Shown one piece after another: positions 50,201 through 59,816 of a stretch of 64,000 nucleotides of DNA; positions within the stretch are counted from its first letter, which is position 1; each line of letters starts with the position of its first letter. The stretch lies in NCBI RefSeq assembly GCF_028858725.1, contig NC_084763.1, positions 496,001 to 560,000 on the forward strand, written 5' to 3'. The stretch is from Colius striatus (Eukaryota; Chordata; Aves; Coliiformes; Coliidae). A program made the position numbers and the translations under genes. Below the pieces are notes generated by a model, which made no database searches, was not told the origin of the DNA, and saw nothing but the letters and a program-made list of their open reading frames with translations.

Positions 50201-53200
50201 AGCTCGGCGGCACTTCCGAACCGAGCCGGAAAGAGCCGGAACGAGCCGAGCTCGGCGGCACTTCCGAACCGAGCCGGAAACAGTCGAGCTCGGCGGCACT
50301 TCCGAACCGAGCCGGAAAGAGCCGGAACGAGCCGAGCTCGGCGGCACTTCCGAACCGAGCCGGACGGAGCCGGAAAGAGCCGAGCTCGGCGGCACTTCCG
50401 AACCGAGCCGGAAAGAGCCGGAAAGAGCCGAGCTCGGCGGCACTTCCGAACCGAGCCGAACCGAGCCGGAATGAGCCGAGCTCGGCGGCACTTCCGAACC
50501 GAGCCGAACGGAAACGGAAAGAGCCGAGCTCGGCGGAACTACCGAACCGAGCCGAACGGAGCCGGAACGAGCCGAGCTCGGCGGAACTACCGAACCGAGC
50601 CGAACGGAAACGGAAAGAGCCGAGCTGGGCGGCACTTCCGAACCGAGCCGAACGGAAACGGAAAGAGCCGAGCTCGGCGGCACTTCCGAACCGAGCCGGA
50701 ACGAGCCGGAAAGAGCCGAGCTCGGCGGCACATCCGAACCGAGCCGGACGGAGCCGGAAAGAGCCGAGCTCGGCGGCACTTCCGAACCGAGCCGGAAAGA
50801 GCCGGAACGAGCCGAGCTCGGCGGCACTTCCGAACCGAGCCGGAAAGAGTCGAGCTCGGCGGCACTTCCGAACCGAGCCGAACGGAGCCGGAAAGAGCCG
50901 AGCTCGGCGGCACTTCCGAACCGAGCCGAACCGAGCCGGAACGAGCCGAGCTCGGCGGCACTTCCGAACCGAGCCGAACGGAGCCGGAAAGAGCCGAGCT
51001 CGGCGGCACTTCCGAACCGAGCCGGAAAGAGCCGGAACGAGCCGAGCTCGGCGGCACTTCCGAACCGAGCCGGAAAGAGCCGGAAAGAGCCGAGCTCGGC
51101 GGCACTTCCGAACCGAGCCGAACCGAGCCGGAACGAGCCGAGCTCGGCGGCACTTCCGAACCGAGCCGAACGGAAACGGAAAGAGCCGAGCTCGGCGGCA
51201 CTTCCGAACCGAGCCGAACGGAGCCGGAACGAACCGAGCTCGGCGGCACTTCCGAACCGAGCCGAAACGAGCCGGAAAGAGCCGAGCTCGGCGGCACTTC
51301 CGAGCCGAGCCGAACCGAGCCGGAAAGAGCCGAGCTCGGCGGCACTTCCGAACCGAGCCGGAAAGAGCCGGAACGAGCCGAGCTCGGCGGCACTTCCGAA
51401 CCGAGCCGAACGGAAACGGAAAGAGCCGAGCTCGGCGGCACTTCCGAAGCGAGCCGGAAAGAGCCGGAAAGAGCCGAGCTCGGCGGCACTTCCGAACCGA
51501 GCCGGAAAGAGCCGGAACGAGCCGAGCTCGGCGGCACTTCCGAACCGAGCCGGAAAGAGTCGAGCTCGGCGGCACTTCCGAACCGAGCCGAACGGAGCCG
51601 GAAAGAGCCGAGCTCGGCGGCACTTCCGAACCGAGCCGAACCGAGCCGGAACGAGCCGAGCTCGGCGGCACTTCCGAACCGAGCCGAACGGAGCCGGAAA
51701 GAGCCGAGCTCGGCGGCACTTCCGAACCGAGCCGGAAAGAGCCGGAACGAGCCGAGCTCGGCGGCACTTCCGAACCGAGCCGGAAAGAGCCGGAAAGAGC
51801 CGAGCTCGGCGGCACTTCCGAACCGAGCCGAACCGAGCCGGAACGAGCCGAGCTCGGCGGCACTTCCGAACCGAGCCGAACGGAAACGGAAAGAGCCGAG
51901 CTCGGCGGCACTTCCGAACCGAGCCGAACGGAGCCGGAACGAACCGAGCTCGGCGGCACTTCCGAACCGAGCCGAAACGAGCCGGAAAGAGCCGAGCTCG
52001 GCGGCACTTCCGAGCCGAGCCGAACCGAGCCGGAAAGAGCCGAGCTCGGCGGCACTTCCGAACCGAGCCGGAAAGAGCCGGAACGAGCCGAGCTCGGCGG
52101 CACTTCCGAACCGAGCCGAACGGAAACGGAAAGAGCCGAGCTCGGCGGCACTTCCGAAGCGAGCCGGAAAGAGCCGGAAAGAGCCGAGCTCGGCGGCACT
52201 TCCGAACCGAGCCGGAATGAGCCGGAACGAGCCGAGCTCGGCGGCACTTCCGAACCGAGCCGGAAAGAGCCGGAACGAGCCGAGCTCGGCGGCACTTCCG
52301 AACCGAGCCGGAACGAGCCGGAAAGAGCCGAGCTCGGCGGCACTTCCGAACCGAGCCGAACGGAGCCGGAACGAGCCGAGCTCGGCGGCACTTCCGAACC
52401 GAGCCGGAAAGAGCCGGAAAGAGCCGAGCTCGGCGGCACTTCCGAACCGAGCCGGAAAGAGCCGGAAAGAGCCGAGCTCGGCGGCACTTCCGAACCGAGC
52501 CGAACCGAGCCGGAAAGAGCCGAGCTCGGCGGCACTTCCGAACCGAGCCGAACGGAAACGGAAAGAGCCGAGCTCGGCGGCACTTCCGAACCGAGCCGGA
52601 ACGAGCCGGAACGATCCGAGCTCGGCGGCACTTCCGAACCGAGCCGGAACGAGCCGAGCTCGGCGGCACTTCCGAACCGAGCCGAACGGAGCCGGAAAGA
52701 GCCGAGCTCGGCGGCATTTCCGAACCGAGCCGAACGGAAACGGAAAGAGCCGAGCTGGGCGGCACTTCCGAACCGAGCCGAACGGAAACGGAAAGAGCCG
52801 AGATCGGCGGCACTTCCGAACCGAGCCGAACGGAAACGGAAAGAGCCGAGCTCGGCGGAACTACCGAACCGAGCCGAACGGAGCCGGAACGAGCCGAGCT
52901 CGGCGGAACTACCGAACCGAGCCGAACGGAAACGGAAAGAGCCGAGCTGGGCGGCACTTCCGAACCGAGCCGGAACGAGCCGGAAAGAGCCGAGCTCGGC
53001 GGCACATCCGAACCGAGCCGAACGGAGCCGGAAAGAGCCGAGCTCGGCGGCACATCCGAACCGAGCCGAACGGAGCCGGAACGAGCCGAGCTCGGCGGCA
53101 CATCCGAACCGAGCCGGACGGAGCCGGAAAGAGCCGAGCTCGGCGGCACTTCCGAACCGAGCCGGAAAGAGCCGGAACGAGCCGAGCTCGGCGGCACTTC

Positions 53201-55400
53201 CGAACCGAGCCGGACGGAGCCGGAACGAGCCGAGCTCGGCGGCACTTCCGAACCGAGCCGGAAAGAGCCGGAAAGAGCCGAGCTCGGCGGCACATCCGAA
53301 CCGAGCCGAACGGAGCCGGAAAGAGCCGAGCTCGGCGGCACTTCCGAACCGAGCCGAACGGAGCCGGAACGAGCCGAGCTCGGCGGCACATCCGAACCGA
53401 GCCGGAAAGAGCCGGAACGAGCCGAGCTCGGCGGCACTTCCGAACCGAGCCGGAACGAGCCGGAACGAGCCGAGCTCGGCGGCACTTCCGAACCGAGCCG
53501 GAAAGAGCCGGAAAGAGCCGAGCTCGGCGGCACTTCCGAACCGAGCCGAACCGAGTCGGAAAGAGCCGAGCTCGGCGGCACTTCCGAACCGAGCAGGAAA
53601 GAGCCGGAACGAGCCGAGCTCGGCGGCACTTCCGAACCGAGCCGAACGGAGCCGGAAAGAGCCGAGCTCGGCGGCACTTCCGAACCGAGCCGGACGGAGC
53701 CGGAAAGAGTCGAGCTCGGCGGCACTTCCGAACCGAGCCGGAAAGAGCCGGAACGAGCCGAGCTCGGCGGCACTTCCGAACCGAGCCGGAAAGAGTCGAG
53801 CTCGGCGGTACTTCCGAACCGAGCCGGAACGAGCCGGAAAGAGCCGAGCTCGGCGGCACTTCCGAACCGAGCCGAACCGAGCCGGAAAGAGCCGAGCTCG
53901 GCGGCACTTCCGAACCGAGCCGGAACGAGCCGAGCTCGGCGGCACTTCCGAACCGAGCCGGAACGAGCCGAGCTCGGCGGCACTTCCGAACCGAGCCGGA
54001 AAGAGCCGGAAAGAGCCGAGCTCGGCGGCACTTCCGAACCGAGCCGAACCGAGCCGGAAAGAGCCGAGCTCGGCGGCACTTCCGAACCGAGCCGGAAAGA
54101 GCCGGAAAGAGCCGAGCTCGGCGGCACTTCCGAACCGAGCCGGAAAGAGCCGGAACGAGCCGAGCTCGGCGGCACTTCCGAACCGAGCCGGAACGAGCCG
54201 AGCTCGGCGGCACTTCCGAACCGAGCCGGAAAGAGCCGGAAAGAGCCGAGCTCGGCGGCACTTCCGAACCGAGCCGGAAAGAGCCGGAAAGAGCCGAGCT
54301 CGGCGGCACTTCCGAACCGAGCCGGACGGAGCCGGAAAGAGTCGAGCTCGGCGGCACTTCCGAACCGAGCCGGAAAGAGCCGGAACGAGCCGAGCTCGGC
54401 GGCACTTCCGAACCGAGCCGGAAAGAGTCGAGCTCGGCGGTACTTCCGAACCGAGCCGGAACGAGCCGGAACGAGCCGAGCTCGGCGGCACTTCCGAACC
54501 GAGCCGGAAAGAGCCGGAAAGAGCCGAGCTCGGCGGCACTTCCGAACCGAGCCGGAACGAGCCGAGCTCGGCGGCACTTCCGAACCGAGCCGGAAAGAGC
54601 CGGAACGAGCCGAGCTCGGCGGCACTTCCGAACCGAGCCGGAAAGAGCCGGAACGAGCCGAGCTCGGTGGCACTTCCGAACCGAGCCGGAAAGAGCCGGA
54701 ACGAGCCGAGCTCGGCGGCACTTCCGAACCGAGCCGAACGGAGCCGGAACGAGCCGAGCTCGGCGGCACTTCCGAACCGAGCCGGAAAGAGCCGGAAAGA
54801 GCCGAGCTCGGTGGCACTTCCGAACCGAGCCGGAACGAGCCGGAACGAGCCGAGCTCGGCGGCACTTCCGAAGCGAGCCGGAAAGAGCCGGAAAGAGCCG
54901 AGCTCGGCGGCACATCCGAACCGAGCCGGAACGAGCCGGAAAGAGCCGAGCTCGGCGGCACTTCCGAACCGAGCCGGAAAGAGCCGGAAAGAGCCGAGCT
55001 CGGCGGCACTTCCGAACCGAGCCGGAAAGAGCCGGAACGAGCCGAGCTCGGTGGCACTTCCGAACCGAGCCGGAAAGAGCCGGAACGAGCCGAGCTCGGC
55101 GGCACTTCCGAACCGAGTCGGAAAGAGCCGGAACGAGCCGAGCTCGGTGGCACTTCCGAACCGAGCCGGAAAGAGCCGGAAAGAGCCGAGCTCGGCGGCA
55201 CTTCCGAACCGAGCCGGAAAGAGCCGGAACGAGCCGAGCTCGGCGGCACTTCCGAACCGAGCCGAACGGAGCCGGAAAGAGCCGAGCTCGGCGGCACTTC
55301 CGAACCGAGCCGGACGGAGCCGGAAAGAGCCGAGCTCGGCGGCACTTCCGAACCGAGCCGAACGGAGCCGGAACGAGCCGAGCTCGGCGGCACTTCCGAA
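44300..55400. repeat. Superrepeat copy 2 within the 48-bp array
   Basis: The right copy of the large duplication, collinear with about 32.0-42.05 kb. Long stretches are base-identical: the lines from 36901 and from 49501 match over more than 1.2 kb, up to a single C/G difference near 38178/50778. Copy 2 also holds an extra 710-bp tandem duplication (50831-51540 and 51541-52250). It has lost one 48-bp unit compared with copy 1 near 39650/52960. Collinear similarity may extend to about 58.5 kb with more rearrangement. Confidence 0.85.
50831..52250. repeat. 710-bp tandem duplication (14 x 48 + 38 bp) in the array
   Basis: Positions 50831-51540 and 51541-52250 are nearly identical at a shift of 710 bp. 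Both contain the short-unit junction gagtcgagctc and the same ordered variants (gaacgaaccgag, gccgaaacgagcc, cgagccgagccg). One difference is seen near the end, where ggaaagagcc becomes ggaatgagcc. The left superrepeat copy has only one version of this block, so the duplication is younger than the 12-13 kb duplication. Confidence 0.88.
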
Positions 55401-58400
55401 CCGAGCCGGACGGAGCCGGAAAGAGCCGAGCTCGGCCGCACTTCCGAACCGAGCCGAACCGAGCCGGAAAGAGCCGAGCTCGGCGGCACTTCCGAACCGA
55501 GCCGGAACGAGCCGGAACGAGCCGAGCTCGGCGGCACTTCCGAAGCGAGCCGGAAAGAGCCGGAACGAGCCGAGCTCGGCGGCACTTCCGAACCGAGCCG
55601 GACGGAGCCGGAACGAGCCGAGCTCGGTGGCACTTCCGAACCGAGCCGGAAAGAGCCGGAAAGAGCCGAGCTCGGCGGCACTTCCGAACCGAGCCGGACG
55701 GAGCCGGAACGAGCCGAGCTCGGTGGCACTTCCGAACCGAGCCGGAAAGAGCCGGAAAGAGCCGAGCTCGGCGGCACTTCCGAACCGAGCCGGAAAGAGC
55801 CGGAACGAGCCGAGCTCGGCGGCACTTCCGAACCGAGCCGGAAAGAGCCGGAAAGAGCCGAGCTCGGCGGCACTTCCGAACCGAGCCGGAAAGAGCCGGA
55901 AAGAGCCGAGCTCGGCGGCACTTCCGAACCGAGCCGGAAAGAGCCGGAACGAGCCGAGCTCGGCGGCACTTCCGAACCGAGCCGGAAAGAGCCGGAACGA
56001 GCCGAGCTCGGCGGCACTTCCGAACCGAGCCGGAAAGAGCCGGAACGAGCCGAGCTCGGCGGCACTTCCGAACCGAGCCGGAACGAGCCGGAACGAGCCG
56101 AGCTCGGCGGCACTTCCGAACCGAGCCGGAAAGAGCCGGAACGAGCCGAGCTCGGCGGCACTTCCGAACCGAGCCGGAAAGAGCCGGAACGAGCCGAGCT
56201 CGGCGGCACTTCCGAACCGAGCCGGAAAGAGCCGGAACGAGCCGAGCTCGGCGGCACTTCCGAACCGAGCCGGAAAGAGCCGGAACGAGCCGAGCTCGGC
56301 GGCACTTCCGAACCGAGCCGGAAAGAGCCGGAACGAGCCGAGCTCGGCGGCACTTCCGAACCGAGCCGGAAAGAGCCGGAACGAGCCGAGCTCGGCGGCA
56401 CTTCCGAACCGAGCCGGAAAGAGCCGGAACGAGCCGAGCTCGGCGGCACTTCCGAACCGAGCCGGAAAGAGCCGGAACGAGCCGAGCTCGGCGGCACTTC
56501 CGAAGCGAGCCGGAAAGAGCCGGAACGAGCCGAGCTCGGCGGCACTTCCGAAGCGAGCCGGAACGAGCCGGAAAGAGCCGAGCTCGGCGGCACTTCCGAA
56601 CCGAGCCGAACGGAGCCGGAACGAGCCGAGCTCGGCGGCACTTCCGAACCGAGCCGGAAAGAGCCGGAACGAGCCGAGCTCGGCGGCACTTCCGAACCGA
56701 GCCGGAACGAGCCGGAACGAGCCGAGCTCGGCGGCACATCCGAACCGAGCCGGAACGAGCCGGAACGAGCCGAGCTCGGCGGCACATCCGAACCGAGCCG
56801 GAACGAGCCGGAAAGAGCCGAGCTCGGCGGCACTTCCGAACCGAGCCGGAAAGAGCCGGAAAGAGCCGAGCTCGGCGGCACTTCCGAACCGAGCCGGAAA
56901 GAGCCGGAACGAGCCGAGCTCGGCGGCACTTCCGAACCGAGCCGGAAAGAGCCGGAACGAGCCGAGCTCGGCGGCACTTCCGAACCGAGTCGGAAAGAGC
57001 CGGAACGAGCCGAGCTCGGTGGCACTTCCGAACCGAGCCGGAAAGAGCCGGAACGAGCCGAGCTCGGCGGCACTTCCGAACCGAGCCGAACCGAGCCGGA
57101 AAGAGCCGAGCTCGGCGGCACTTCCGAACCGAGCCGGAAAGAGCCGGAAAGAGCCGAGCTCGGCGGCACTTCCGAACCGAGCCGGAAAGAGCCGGAAAGA
57201 GCCGAGCTCGGCGGCACTTCCGAACCGAGCCGGAAAGAGCCGGAACGAGCCGAGCTCGGCGGCACTTCCGAACCGAGCCGAACGGAGCCGGAAAGAGCCG
57301 AGCTCGGCGGCACTTCCGAACCGAGCCGGACGGAGCCGGAAAGAGCCGAGCTCGGCGGCACTTCCGAACCGAGCCGGAAAGAGCCGGAACGAGCCGAGCT
57401 CGGCGGCACTTCCGAACCGAGCCGAACCGAGCCGGAAAGAGCCGAGCTCGGCGGCACTTCCGAACCGAGCCGGAAAGAGCCGGAAAGAGCCGAGCTCGGC
57501 GGCACTTCCGAACCGAGCCGGAAAGAGCCGGAACGAGCCGAGCTCGGCGGCACTTCCGAACCGAGCCGGAAAGAGTCGAGCTCGGCGGCACTTCCGAACC
57601 GAGCCGGAACGAGCCGGAAAGAGCCGAGCTCGGCCGCACTTCCGAACCGAGCCGAACCGAGCCGGAAAGAGCCGAGCTCGGCGGCACTTCCGAACCGAGC
57701 CGGAACGAGCCGGAACGAGCCGAGCTCGGCGGCACTTCCGAACCGAGCCGGAACGAGCCGGAACGAGCCGAGCTCGGCGGCACTTCCGAACCGAGCCGGA
57801 AAGAGCCGGAAAGAGCCGAGCTCGGCGGCACTTCCGAACCGAGCCGGACGGAGCCGGAACGAGCCGAGCTCGGCGGCACTTCCGAACCGAGCCGGAAAGA
57901 GCCGGAAAGAGCCGAGCTCGGCGGCACTTCCGAACCGAGCCGGAAAGAGCCGGAAAGAGCCGAGCTCGGCGGCACTTCCGAACCGAGCCGGAAAGAGCCG
58001 GAAAGAGCCGAGCTCGGCGGCACTTCCGAACCGAGCCGGAAAGAGCCGGAACGAGCCGAGCTCGGCGGCACTTCCGAACCGAGCCGGAAAGAGCCGGAAA
58101 GAGCCGAGCTCGGCGGCACTTCCGAACCGAGCCGGAAAGAGCCGGAAAGAGCCGAGCTCGGCGGCACTTCCGAACCGAGCCGGAAAGAGCCGGAACGAGC
58201 CGAGCTCGGCGGCACTTCCGAACCGAGCCGGAAAGAGCCGGAACGAGCCGAGCTCGGCGGCACTTCCGAACCGAGCCGGAAAGAGCCGGAACGAGCCGAG
58301 CTCGGCGGCACTTCCGAACCGAGCCGGAACGAGCCGGAACGAGCCGAGCTCGGCGGCACTTCCGAACCGAGCCGGAAAGAGCCGGAACGAGCCGAGCTCG

Positions 58401-59048
58401 GCGGCACTTCCGAACCGAGCCGGAAAGAGCCGGAACGAGCCGAGCTCGGCGGCACTTCCGAACCGAGCCGGAAAGAGCCGGAACGAGCCGAGCTCGGCGG
58501 CACTTCCGAACCGAGCCGGAAAGAGCCGGAACGAGCCGAGCTCGGCGGCACTTCCGAACCGAGCCGGAAAGAGCCGGAACGAGCCGAGCTCGGCGGCACT
58601 TCCGAACCGAGCCGGAAAGAGCCGGAACGAGCCGAGCTCGGCGGCACTTCCGAACCGAGCCGGAAAGAGCCGGAACGAGCCGAGCTCGGCGGCACTTCCG
58701 AACCGAGCCGGAAAGAGCCGGAACGAGCCGAGCTCGGCGGCACTTCCGAACCGAGCCGGAAAGAGCCGGAACGAGCCGAGCTCGGCGGCACTTCCGAAGC
58801 GAGCCGGAAAGAGCCGGAACGAGCCGAGCTCGGCGGCACTTCCGAAGCGAGCCGGAACGAGCCGGAAAGAGCCGAGCTCGGCGGCACTTCCGAACCGAGC
58901 CGAACGGAGCCGGAAAGAGCCGAGTTCGGCGGCACTTCCGAACCGAGCCGGAACGAGCCGGAAAGAGCCGAGCTCGGCGGCACTTCCGAACCGAGCCGGA
59001 AAGAGCCGGAAAGAGCCGAGCTCGGCGGCACTTCCGAACCGAGCCGAA

Positions 59049-59816
59049 GCCAGCGCGGATGCAACGCTCCCTCGTGTGGTGTTTACGAAGAACGAGCCGA
59101 ACACAACGGCGTTTCCTTGTTTTATTACGAAAGATACAAAACAGGGTGTAGTGATGCCAGCGTGAGGAACGGGAACTGGTCCTGAACCCGCTTGCTATTT
59201 ACATACACAGCATTCCCCAAGTGGGACAAGATCCAATGTGAGACACATCATCAGCATATACCCTATATACAGGCTCAGAGACTGCACGTCTCTGTCTCTC
59301 TATACAGCACGCCCATCCCTACCTCTCTTACACCAGGGTTTTTTAAGTTAAGCTTATGGGGCTACTGAGGCAAAACAAAGCAGAATCGGGGCAGAGTTCT
59401 GCTACCTGAACGGTTACTTTATAAATATCCTATGAAATACCAGAACCAGGCTGCAGGCAGTTGTGTCAAACCCCCTGCGCCAACCTGACGATGTCAAACC
59501 ATGAAAACGCTACTCACTTGTTTTGACATCAAGCCAGACGCCCCTCGGGAGTCCAAGGCACGCTGGCTTTCAGATCGCAGAGCAGGTACCAGGGCAAGCC
59601 TTTTCATTTGGTGGGGTTTTTTTAAAACAAACTCTTCCCTCACACAGAAAAGCCAAATAAAATACTTGGGCTTGCTTTTTGTGGTCAGACCTTCCCTTAA
59701 AACACAAACCAGTAAGAAAAGAGGACACACTGCTTGGTGTTGTTTTTAACTGGAACTAACTACTGCTTGGTAAAATAAGGCACTTCTTCCTTCAGATCTG
59801 TCCTCTTCCTTGGATT
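59049..59816 (-). other. Array-flanking unique sequence and probable 3' UTR of the ICE1-like gene
   Basis: After the last 48-bp unit the sequence turns unique within a few bases. 59127-59816 is presumed 3' UTR by position. 59049-59120 is a short GC-moderate strip with one degenerate unit-like scrap (gaacgagccgaac) near 59091. Confidence 0.5.
59121..59126 (-). terminator. Candidate poly(A) signal of the ICE1-like gene
   Basis: AATAAA on the minus strand, the first canonical hexamer after the stop codon at 59817, giving a 3' UTR of about 700 nt. A GT-rich stretch (GTTGTGTTCGG) follows, suggesting cleavage near 59100, about 50 bp from the end of the 48-bp array. Inferred from motifs only. Confidence 0.5.

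Larger units (their letters stand above)
30912..59048. repeat. Giant 48-bp tandem array (about 590 units, 28 kb)
   Basis: Uninterrupted tandem array. The 48-bp unit is three decamers of the form gaaccgagcc, ggaaagagcc, ggaacgagcc (variants gaacggagcc, gaacggaaac, ggacggagcc) plus the 18-bp core gagctcggcggcacttcc. Consensus composition is G17 C16 A12 T3 (69% GC), with 7-8 CpGs per unit. A recurrent 38-bp variant lacks one decamer, for example where gagtcgagctcgg occurs (34391, 36879, 46751, 49479). The first, degenerate unit starts near 30912 and the first core is at 30947; the last core is near 59021. Each unit carries a SacI-type GAGCTC inside a 12-bp palindrome and a CACTTCCG site. No intervening unique sequence was seen. 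The assembled length may be collapsed or expanded compared with the real locus. Confidence 0.98.

Noticed and set aside
30648-54539. Open frame of 7,963 codons on the minus strand, with similar frames of 7,104 and 6,501 codons on the plus and minus strands, read as giant genes
   Set aside because: They consist only of the 48-bp unit, whose length is a multiple of 3 and which lacks stops. All are open at once on both strands, switch frame at each 38-bp unit, and start or end at arbitrary ATGs or at flank stops.
30912-59048. CRISPR-like or centromeric array
   Set aside because: There are no unique spacers between repeats, and the context is a vertebrate gene neighbourhood. The unit size and the position between two active-looking genes do not fit a centromere.
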